A stretch of 64,000 nucleotides of DNA, from NCBI GenBank assembly GCA_963751395.1, contig CAVVUC010000001.1:1798001-1862000 (forward strand), given 5' to 3'. Position numbers and translations under genes: made by a program. Under the pieces are notes generated by a model, which had not been told where the DNA came from, did not search any database, and was given only the letters and a program-made list of their open reading frames with translations. The stretch is from CAVVUC01 sp963751395 (GTDB lineage: Bacteria; Verrucomicrobiota; Verrucomicrobiia; Chthoniobacterales; Chthoniobacteraceae). Shown here one piece after another: positions 34,451 through 41,814 of this stretch (within the stretch, counting starts at the first letter, position 1; every line of letters begins with the position of its first letter).

Positions 34451-34630
34451 GACACAGACTGAAAGTCCGTGTCACATTTCGGCGAAGCCTTTGGACTGCG
34501 GCGACTTGTCGCCGCTTTATGGAGGAGCGGGCATGCCCGCGCGGTGGGGGATGGTGCTGGACGAACAACGCACCGTGCCCGGCCCCGGAGACAAGTCTCC
34601 TCCCGCCGCAAAGCGCGGACAAGTCCGCGC
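34451..34630. repeat. Chain of five short palindromes
   Basis: In 180 bases: GACACAGACT/AGTCCGTGTC (34451-34473), GCGGCGACTTGTCGCCGC (34498-34515), GCGGGCATGCCCGC (34527-34540), GGAGACAAGTCTCC (34587-34600) and GCGCGGACAAGTCCGCGC (34613-34630). Two share the ACAAGT centre and one has ACTTGT, its complement. No gene is supported in 34288-34682. Confidence 0.85.
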
Positions 34631-34682
34631 ACTCCAAGGCGCTGCGCGCGAAATGTGAGGACGCGGGAGGCGGGCCGTGAGG

Positions 34683-35570
34683 CTACGCCATCAATGCCCG
34701 CAGCGTTTCCATGTTCACCACGTCCTCGGCGAGATCTTTGCCCTTCGGTGTTTCGAGGACTTTCGGAATTTTTTTGAAGCGCGCCTCGCGCATGATGTAG
34801 CGGAAGGGTTCAAGTCCGATCTTGCCTTTGCCGATGTGGTCATGGCGATCGACGCGCGAGCCGAGGGCGGCTTTGGAGTCGTTGAGATGCAGGGCGACCA
34901 GGCGCCCGGGACCGATGATCCTGTCGAAATCCGCGAAGGTTTTCTTGATGCCCTGTTTTGTTGAAATGTCGTAGCCGGCCGCGAAGAGGTGCGCCGTGTC
35001 GAGGCAGACGCAGAGCCGCTCCGGTTCGCGCGCGTGGTCGAGGATGCAGGCGAGATGCTCAAACGTGTGGCCGAGGCACGTTCCCTGGCCGGCGGTGATT
35101 TCGAGGGCGATGCGCGTTTTGGCTTTCGGGATTTGGCTGAAGACCTCGTCGATGCTCGCGACGATTTTTTCCAAGCCCGCCTCGACGCCCGCACCGAGGT
35201 GTGCTCCGGGATGAAGCACGAGAAACGGCAGTTGCAGTTGGTCGGCCCGGACAAGTTCTTCGCCCAGCGAACGCACCGAGCGCGCGTGGAAGCCCGGGTT
35301 CGTTCCGGCGAGGTTGATCAGATAGCCGGTGTGTCCGAATACGAAACGCAATTCGTTGCGCCGCGTGTGTTCGAGGTAAGCGGAGACTTCCTCGGGAGCA
35401 AACGGGTTCGCGAACCATTGCATGTTGTTCTTCACAAAAATCTGCATGGCCGTGCAGCCGATCGACAGTGCGCGGTCGATCGCCTTATCCACGCCTCCGG
35501 CGATCGACATGTGCGCGCCGAGCAGGGGAGCGGTGCTGGTTTTCGATGGAGCGGATTTTTTCGAAGACAT
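34683..35570 (-). CDS. nfo: Endonuclease IV (AP endonuclease)
   Basis: A 295-residue TIM-barrel enzyme for repair of abasic sites. The zinc-binding histidines and acids are in LGAHMSIAGG, FGHTGYLINLAG, LVLHPGAHLGAG, ALEITAGQG, CLDTAHLFAAGYD, ALHLNDSKAALGSRVDRHDH and KVLETPK. It has full length with a short basic N-terminal tail (MSSKKSAPSKTS). It points toward the palindrome chain downstream. Confidence 0.94.
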   Translation of the reverse strand: MSSKKSAPSKTSTAPLLGAHMSIAGGVDKAIDRALSIGCTAMQIFVKNNMQWFANPFAPEEVSAYLEHTRRNELRFVFGHTGYLINLAGTNPGFHARSVRSLGEELVRADQLQLPFLVLHPGAHLGAGVEAGLEKIVASIDEVFSQIPKAKTRIALEITAGQGTCLGHTFEHLACILDHAREPERLCVCLDTAHLFAAGYDISTKQGIKKTFADFDRIIGPGRLVALHLNDSKAALGSRVDRHDHIGKGKIGLEPFRYIMREARFKKIPKVLETPKGKDLAEDVVNMETLRALMA

Positions 35571-35636
35571 GGCGGAAACGAAATAGACGAACGCTGGAGT
35601 CTTGCAAACAGTGAATTGAGAACCTAGCTTCCCGCG

Positions 35637-36035
35637 ATGGCCCGTCGTGCTAGTTCATCTGTTCATCCCCTGTGGTTGGTCGCTGCAATGCTTCTTGTGA
35701 TCGCCGCGATCGCGGGCGGGTATCTGCTCTACACTTTCGTCGGCGACCACTACCGCACGCTCACGCCGCTCGACGTGACGTCTTATCTCGACAACTCGAA
35801 CAGCCTTCGCGGGAACACCTACAAAGTGAGCGGAACGGTCGCCAGCAAGCTGGCCTGGGCACCCGCGATCGGAAGTTTGTATTCGATCGAGGTGGAATCG
35901 ACCGGCGACATGCTGCCGCTGCTGGTTCCGGCGGAATTCAATCGCGTCAACATCCAAAAAGGGCAGAAGTTTTTCTTCCGTGTTGAAGTCGGCGAGAAAG
36001 GAATCCTGCACGTGCAGGATTTGAAGAAAGTATGA
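35637..36035 (+). CDS. Membrane-anchored OB-fold-like protein
   Basis: A 132-residue protein with one N-terminal helix (about 12-33). The globular part is GNTYKVSGTVASKLAWAPAI, then LLVPAEFNRVNIQKGQKFFF and RVEVGEKGILHVQDLKKV. The strand order resembles small periplasmic OB folds such as CcmE or YgiW, without the CcmE haem histidine. Function unknown. Its stop overlaps the start of the next gene (ATGA), so the two products likely work together. Confidence 0.65.
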   Translation: MARRASSSVHPLWLVAAMLLVIAAIAGGYLLYTFVGDHYRTLTPLDVTSYLDNSNSLRGNTYKVSGTVASKLAWAPAIGSLYSIEVESTGDMLPLLVPAEFNRVNIQKGQKFFFRVEVGEKGILHVQDLKKV

Positions 36036-37924
36036 AGGCGGAAGGCAGAAGGATGAAACCGATTTTCGACTGGAACGTGTGGCTTGCGGCAGGGTTTTTT
36101 TCATCCTTCATCCTTCCTCCCTCATCCTTCGCCCAGGTTCCCGATGCCGCGCCGCCTTCCGCGCCTGCCCCCGCTGCGCAGCCATCGGCTTCCCAAAAGA
36201 AGGATGGGTCGTTTCTGGGAAAGGACATGCCGGTCTTCGACCCCGGCAGCGAGATCGTGTCCTGGGACGGAAAGAACTGGAAGATCGACAACAACCGGCT
36301 CTTCCAGGCGCGGTTCGAGAAATACCTGAACGCGCCGGAGGAGGCGGGCGCCGAAGCCCAGCAGTATCGTACGATCATCAAGACCATTCTCGACAAGCTC
36401 GCGCCCGATCGTGTGACCACGAAGAGCGTGGACGAGGCGTTTCAGCTTTTGCCCAAGGCATCGAATTTCGACATCGACGCCCGGCTCTGCGATTCGCTGG
36501 CGGACGCGGTTTACAGTGCGTGGCGTGCGCAGGATCAGCAGGCCCGGCTTGTGCGCGCCAATGAAGCGCTCGAACAGGAGCGCAAGGCGCACGAATGGAA
36601 CGCGAAGCTCGCGGCCGGTTCCGGCAGACTCGACTCGGCTCCCAAAAGCAAGGAAGCAGCCGGCGAGTGGGCGAAAGAGCAGCAAATGAAACGCGACATG
36701 ACGATGCAACCTTACGTGTCGCGTCTCGCCGAGGTGATCGCGCTGATCAAGGCGAACCAGTTGAAAAAGGAAGTCTCTTCGTTGCAGGCGAAGATTGAAT
36801 TCCAGGCGCTGATCGTGCAGTTCTTTTTCCAGCGGCGCTTCCAGCATGTGTTGATGGCGACACGCTTCTATCGCTCGGTGTTCACCGACGGCACGACGAC
36901 CATGCAGGTCGGCAGTGACGCGAAGGATTTGTTTTCGAAAACGACCGGCATGCCTCCGACCGTCGGCACGGTGGACTCGCTGGCGAACGAGGCGATTCGC
37001 GATGCCCGCGAGGGAGTGCAGGCGTATCTTTATTTGCTCGAGAAGAACGAACTCGAAAGCGCCACCAAGCGGCTGGCGGAGGCGTTCACCATCGGCGAGT
37101 ACCTGCCGGAATTGCGCACGTTGCCGCGTGAAAAGAAACGGCTGGCGCTCGACTTTGCGCACAAGGCGAACCAGTTGGTCTCGGCGATCGAAGTGAAGGA
37201 TTACACGCTGGCCGAGAAGCTCGTGAAAGAGATGAGCGAAAGCGCGAAGGACTTCGACAACTCAAAGCCGCTCGCGGCGATCGAGACGGCGCGAACCGTA
37301 AGCGCGATGCATCTTGCCAAAGCCAAGAACGCGGCGGTGAGCGGCGACAGGGTGACGCTCGAGACGGAGTTGAAGGAGGCGACCGAAATCTGGCCGCGCA
37401 ATCCCGCCCTGTCCGAAGTTGCGGGGCTGATCTTCTCGCAGGCGGACGTGCAGCAGAAGGCGCTCGTTGATCTCGACCAGTTGCTCAGCCAGCACAATTA
37501 CCGGCAGATTTTTGACGACAAAATCCGCTTCATCGCGGCGACCGCGCTTTATCCCGAGCGCCAGGCGCAGTTGCGCAAGGTGCTCGAAGACATGCAGACC
37601 ATCGAGGGGGCGATCATCCAGGCGAACGAAGTGGCGAAGCGCGGCGATTACGCGGGTGCCTGGGAAAACATCGAGCGGGTTTACAAGCAGTTTCCCGACG
37701 ACAACAAACTCAACCAGCTTCGCGCGAACCTGACGACGCAGGCCGCCGATTTTGTGCGCACTCTTCGAGCCGCCGAACAACTTGAGGAGAAGGATCAGAT
37801 CGGATCGAGCCTCGCATGGTATCTCAAGGCGCAAAAGATCTACCCCGGCAGCGACTTCGCGCGGGATGGGATCGACCGTCTGGCGAAGAAAATTCTGCCC
37901 GAATCCACAGTCAGCGCGCAGTGA
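36032..37924 (+). CDS. Secreted helical-repeat protein of unknown function
   Basis: A 630-residue, mostly alpha-helical protein. A signal peptide ends at FAQ near residue 35, then a proline/alanine linker (PDAAPPSAPAPAAQPSAS). Long helices follow, with coiled-coil character at about 170-205. The C-terminal half has TPR-like pairs (GDYAGAWENIERVYKQFPDD, then IGSSLAWYLKAQKIYPGSD). The signal peptide stretch FFSSFILPPSSFA is encoded by CATCCTT-type repeat DNA (36096-36131) whose complement-like arm lies at 36032-36057. ATG 36032 is coupled to the previous stop; ATG 36053 is an alternative. No family recognised. Confidence 0.65.
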   Translation: MKAEGRRMKPIFDWNVWLAAGFFSSFILPPSSFAQVPDAAPPSAPAPAAQPSASQKKDGSFLGKDMPVFDPGSEIVSWDGKNWKIDNNRLFQARFEKYLNAPEEAGAEAQQYRTIIKTILDKLAPDRVTTKSVDEAFQLLPKASNFDIDARLCDSLADAVYSAWRAQDQQARLVRANEALEQERKAHEWNAKLAAGSGRLDSAPKSKEAAGEWAKEQQMKRDMTMQPYVSRLAEVIALIKANQLKKEVSSLQAKIEFQALIVQFFFQRRFQHVLMATRFYRSVFTDGTTTMQVGSDAKDLFSKTTGMPPTVGTVDSLANEAIRDAREGVQAYLYLLEKNELESATKRLAEAFTIGEYLPELRTLPREKKRLALDFAHKANQLVSAIEVKDYTLAEKLVKEMSESAKDFDNSKPLAAIETARTVSAMHLAKAKNAAVSGDRVTLETELKEATEIWPRNPALSEVAGLIFSQADVQQKALVDLDQLLSQHNYRQIFDDKIRFIAATALYPERQAQLRKVLEDMQTIEGAIIQANEVAKRGDYAGAWENIERVYKQFPDDNKLNQLRANLTTQAADFVRTLRAAEQLEEKDQIGSSLAWYLKAQKIYPGSDFARDGIDRLAKKILPESTVSAQ

Positions 37925-38039
37925 TTTTACGTTCAGGATTCGGCGTTTGCGAAGCGCCGTTGCTGCGTTTTGAATAATTCAAGGCGGTTTGATCTTTTTC
38001 GCCTTGCGCAACAGGGTTGCTGGGCTTTTTATCGCACGC

Positions 38040-39170
38040 ATGAAATCGACAAGCGCGGCAGCAGACGACGGCGAACAGATCAAATTCCCCAAGGCCGGAG
38101 AGGGGCATAAAACCATCACCATGGCGACGATCGCCAAGGCGGCCGGCGTGTCACAAGGGGCGATTTCATCGCTGCTGAACGACCGCGATTATGGCATTCG
38201 CGTCAGCGAGAAAACCCGCGAACGCGTCTTCAAAGTATGCCGCGAGCTGGGTTACATCCCGAATGATCTGCGCGCGGTCGTCCGCATGTATCCCGTGCAT
38301 GGTGACCTTTGCATTTTGGTTTCCCCGGATGCCGGCGACATCGTGAAGCATCCTTTTTACTCACGCATCCTGAGCAGCGTGATCGGTTCGCTCCCCGCTC
38401 CGTCTCGTTACGTCACCATTTCGCGATTCGACCCGGGGCTTGATTACAGAGTCAGGGAGGACGACCTGCCGCACCCGCTCCAGACCGGCACGGCCTCGAA
38501 GTTCCTGTGCATCGGCACACCGAACGCATCGTTGTTTGAAACCATTATCGAGCGTGAATTTTCCGTCGTCTGTCTTTGCAGAGAAAGCGCCGTTGAGGGT
38601 GTCGTGAGCATTCTGCCGGACTTTGCCGAAGCTTCACGCCTCGGACTCGAATACCTCTTCAAGCTTGGTCACCGCCGCATCGCGATCCTGTGCGGGCCTT
38701 TCGGCGCGACGGAACACTCGATCATCGAGTTGAACCGCGGTGTGCGGATGGCCTACGAGAAAATCGGCGCGCCAATCGAGGCGCAGAACATCATCTACGG
38801 CGACCTCACCTTCAAGACGGGATATACTTCCGCCGAGATCCTCTTCGACCGGAACCCTGCGCCTACGGCTGTGTTCTGTCTGAATGACGCAGCCGCCGCC
38901 GGTGTCGTCTCGCTCGCGCAAAAGCGCGGACTGAAGGTGCCGGAGGATGTCAGCGTTCTCGGATTGTCGGACGACGCCATCGCGGAGATCGTCCAGCCGT
39001 CGCTGACGACCGTCCATCTGCCCGCCGAGGAAATGGCCGCCCAAGCGGTGAAAGAGGCCATCCAGCGCGTCAAGGTTCTCTCCCCGGTCACTCCGGAGGC
39101 AAAGAAGATCCTGCTGCCCGCGCAGCTTGTCGAGCGCGAGACCTGCGCCGCTCCGAAGTCGAAGGCTTGA
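38040..39170 (+). CDS. LacI-family transcriptional regulator
   Basis: A 376-residue regulator. The helix-turn-helix is MATIAKAAGVSQGAISSLLN, then IRVSEKTRERVFKVCRELGY (about 25-70), and the periplasmic-binding-like ligand domain follows (LEYLFKLGHRRIAILCGPFG; VFCLNDAAAAGVVSLAQKRG; VSVLGLSDDAIAEIVQPSLT). The hinge is slightly divergent (ISSLLNDRDYG instead of VSRVLN). It lies just ahead of the glycoside hydrolases at 39333-56911 and is the natural candidate to control them; the inducing sugar is not predictable. Confidence 0.88.
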   Translation: MKSTSAAADDGEQIKFPKAGEGHKTITMATIAKAAGVSQGAISSLLNDRDYGIRVSEKTRERVFKVCRELGYIPNDLRAVVRMYPVHGDLCILVSPDAGDIVKHPFYSRILSSVIGSLPAPSRYVTISRFDPGLDYRVREDDLPHPLQTGTASKFLCIGTPNASLFETIIEREFSVVCLCRESAVEGVVSILPDFAEASRLGLEYLFKLGHRRIAILCGPFGATEHSIIELNRGVRMAYEKIGAPIEAQNIIYGDLTFKTGYTSAEILFDRNPAPTAVFCLNDAAAAGVVSLAQKRGLKVPEDVSVLGLSDDAIAEIVQPSLTTVHLPAEEMAAQAVKEAIQRVKVLSPVTPEAKKILLPAQLVERETCAAPKSKA

Positions 39171-39332
39171 GGGCCTTGTTCGATGCCCGCCGCATCGCCG
39201 CCCTTCCGCCCCTGCGAGTCCGCAAACTGAGGTGGAATCGACCCGTTCAATCCTTGGTTTAGACACGCGTTTTGGGATTTTGTAATTGCCACCGCAAGGC
39301 TGCGAACCGATAAGTTTTGCTCCTTCCGAACC

Positions 39333-41786
39333 ATGTTTGCACGCTTCCTCGCCACCACATTTTTCGCCGGTCTCGCGCTGGCGGCGGGGCGCGCGTTCGC
39401 GGATGACTTGAGCTGGCTCGATCCTTACAACGTGGTCTGGACGACACAGAGCAGGAACTCGGGCGAGTCGATGCCTTGCGGCGGCGGCGGCGCGGGGTTG
39501 AACGTCTGGGTCGAAAACGGCGAGCTGCTTTGCTACGTGCAGCGCAGCGGCTCCTTCGACGAGAACAACCAGTATCTCAAGCTGGGGCGGCTGCGGGTCC
39601 GGGTTGAGCCGAGTCCGTTCGATGGCGATGCCGCGTTTCGCCAGGAGCTGAAGCTGCGCGAAGGCTGTGTCGAGGTCTCCGGCGAGAAAGGCGGGAAACG
39701 AACGGCGATCAGAATCTGGGCGGAGGTTGCGCGGCCGGTCGTGCATGTCGAGGTTTCGGCCGGCGAACCGGTGCAGGTTTTTGCCGCGTATGAAAACTGG
39801 CGTCAGTCCGACGTGAGTCTGCCGGACAACGCGCTGAGACCGCGCTTCGCCTGTCTCGGCTGGGATGGTTATCCAGGCGAGGTCACGCGTTTCCGCGACG
39901 AGGTCCGCCACGCCGGCAACGCGGTTGTGTTCCACCACCGCAATCGCGACGACCGGTTGCTGTTCGATTACACCGTGCGCCAGCAGGGCCTCGAATCGGT
40001 GAAGGCGCAGCTCGTGAACACGCAGAAGGGCCGCACGTTCGGCGGCATCTTTCGCGGCGAAGGATTCGTCGCCGACGGCACGGCGGACGGCACTTACCTC
40101 GACACAGCGTTCAAGGCGTGGAAGCTGCGCTCAAGCCAGCCCGCGACGAAGCATCACCTCGAACTTCTCTCGCACGTCGCGCAAACGAAGACGCTTGGGG
40201 AATGGCAGCAGGCGCTCGATGCGCTCGCGAAATCGCCGAAGCCGACGCTCGACGAGGCGCGCAGCACGACGGTGCAATGGTGGGGTGATTTCTGGCGGCG
40301 GAGTCACATTGTCATTCAGCCCGGCAAGCTCGACGAAAAAAGCAAGCCGTGGCAGATTGCCCGCAACTACCAGCTCTTCCGCTACCAGCTTGGCTGCAAC
40401 GCGAACGGCGATTACCCGACGAAGTTCAACGGCGGAAATTTCACCTTCGACCCGTCGATGGTGGAAAAGAAAAACACGAACGATCCCGACTGGCGCGCAT
40501 GGGGCGGCGGCAGTTTCACGGCGCAGAACCAGCGGCTGGTGCATTGGCCGATGCTGAAGTCGGGCGACACCGATCTCGTCGTGCCGCAGTTGGAATACTA
40601 CCGCCGGGCGCTGCCCAGCGCTGTGGCGCGGGTCAAAGCCTATTACGGACACGAAGGCTGCCTCTTTGCCGAGCAGTTGGAAAACTTCGGACTGCCAATC
40701 TCCGCCGGTTGGGGATGGCCGGAGCCCGGCGCCAAGAAACGTCAGCGAGGGAAGGAGGTTCCCTTTGGCGATCCTCGCATCGACGGCACCCACGGGCCGA
40801 ACAGCATCGTGGAGAAAGGCGAGCAGGCCAACGCGTTCGTCTCCTATCATTACGAGTCGCAGTTGGAGTTCTCTTACATGGCGCTGGAACATCATCGGTT
40901 TTTCGGGAGCGACATCCGGCCTTATCTGCCGCTCATCCGGCAGTCCGTTCGGTTCTTTGATGAGCACTACCAGCTTCGGGAAAAGATGCGCTCGGGCAAG
41001 CCGCTGGATGCCAACGGCAAGCTCGTGATTTTTCCATCGACCTCCTGCGAGTCCTATCGCGGCGCCCGCAATCCGGCGGACTTGATTGCGGGACTGAATG
41101 CATGCCTGGAATCCCTGCTGGCTCTGGATGACAGCCTGGTGCCCGCTTCGGAAAAGAAGTATTACCGCGAGTTCCTCCAGCGCGTCCCGCCTTACACCTA
41201 TGGCGAGGCGGACGGTAATCGGATCCTGATGCCGGCTGAGAGTTACAAGCGCTATCAAAACTTCGAGTGCCCGCAGTTTTATCCGCTCTTTCCCTTCAAC
41301 CGTTTCTCTCTCGGCAAAGACGACATGGAGTTGTTCCGCAACACCTGGAAGCACGGGAAGTTTGCGAAAAACATGGTGATAAGCTGGCACCAGGACGGCA
41401 TTTTCTTCGCGCGCATGGGCATGGTGAAAGAGGCCGCCGATTTTAACACGCGAAAGCTCGAGAACAGCCCGCGCCGCTTCCCGACGTTCTGGGGACCGGG
41501 CCACGACTGGGCGCCGGATCACAACTGGGGCGGCAGCGGAATGATCGGTCTTCAGGAAATGTTGATGCAGACGATCGGTCGCCGAATCCTGCTCCTGCCC
41601 GCATGGCCGGCCGACTGGGACTGCGATTTCAAACTTCACGCGCCTTACGAAACAGTCGTGCAGGGCAAAGTGCGCGGCGGAAAAGTCACGGACCTGATTG
41701 TCACGCCTGAGACACGCCGGAAAGACGTCGAAACCTCAATCGCCACCGGGCAGGCACCCCGGCAAGCTTCATCATCACCCCTCTAA
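39333..41786 (+). CDS. Secreted DUF5703/GH95-like glycosidase
   Basis: An 817-residue protein with a signal peptide (ARFLATTFFAGLALAAGRAF, A). The N-terminal domain is recognisable as DUF5703: NVVWTTQSRNSGESMPCGGG, GLNVWVENGELLCYVQRSGS. A toroid domain follows (ARNYQLFRYQLGCNANGDYP; LEFSYMALEHHRFFGSD), then a beta tail with LLPAWPADWDCDF as in GH95-type enzymes. GH95 members act on alpha-L-fucose or alpha-L-galactose; specificity of the DUF5703 group is not established. It is 162 bases after the LacI gene. Confidence 0.78.
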   Translation: MFARFLATTFFAGLALAAGRAFADDLSWLDPYNVVWTTQSRNSGESMPCGGGGAGLNVWVENGELLCYVQRSGSFDENNQYLKLGRLRVRVEPSPFDGDAAFRQELKLREGCVEVSGEKGGKRTAIRIWAEVARPVVHVEVSAGEPVQVFAAYENWRQSDVSLPDNALRPRFACLGWDGYPGEVTRFRDEVRHAGNAVVFHHRNRDDRLLFDYTVRQQGLESVKAQLVNTQKGRTFGGIFRGEGFVADGTADGTYLDTAFKAWKLRSSQPATKHHLELLSHVAQTKTLGEWQQALDALAKSPKPTLDEARSTTVQWWGDFWRRSHIVIQPGKLDEKSKPWQIARNYQLFRYQLGCNANGDYPTKFNGGNFTFDPSMVEKKNTNDPDWRAWGGGSFTAQNQRLVHWPMLKSGDTDLVVPQLEYYRRALPSAVARVKAYYGHEGCLFAEQLENFGLPISAGWGWPEPGAKKRQRGKEVPFGDPRIDGTHGPNSIVEKGEQANAFVSYHYESQLEFSYMALEHHRFFGSDIRPYLPLIRQSVRFFDEHYQLREKMRSGKPLDANGKLVIFPSTSCESYRGARNPADLIAGLNACLESLLALDDSLVPASEKKYYREFLQRVPPYTYGEADGNRILMPAESYKRYQNFECPQFYPLFPFNRFSLGKDDMELFRNTWKHGKFAKNMVISWHQDGIFFARMGMVKEAADFNTRKLENSPRRFPTFWGPGHDWAPDHNWGGSGMIGLQEMLMQTIGRRILLLPAWPADWDCDFKLHAPYETVVQGKVRGGKVTDLIVTPETRRKDVETSIATGQAPRQASSSPL

Positions 41787-41814
41787 ATCCCTTCCCGCCT
41801 TTCTCCAAACTCCA

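Noticed and set aside
34026..34680. Several frames of 67-219 codons across the palindrome chain, both strands
   Set aside because: They are translations of inverted repeats with low-complexity composition and no start signals.
39333..41786. Calling the 817-residue protein a true GH95 fucosidase
   Set aside because: The N-terminal pattern is DUF5703-like and the usual GH95 catalytic segments could not be found by eye, so only GH95-like is stated.
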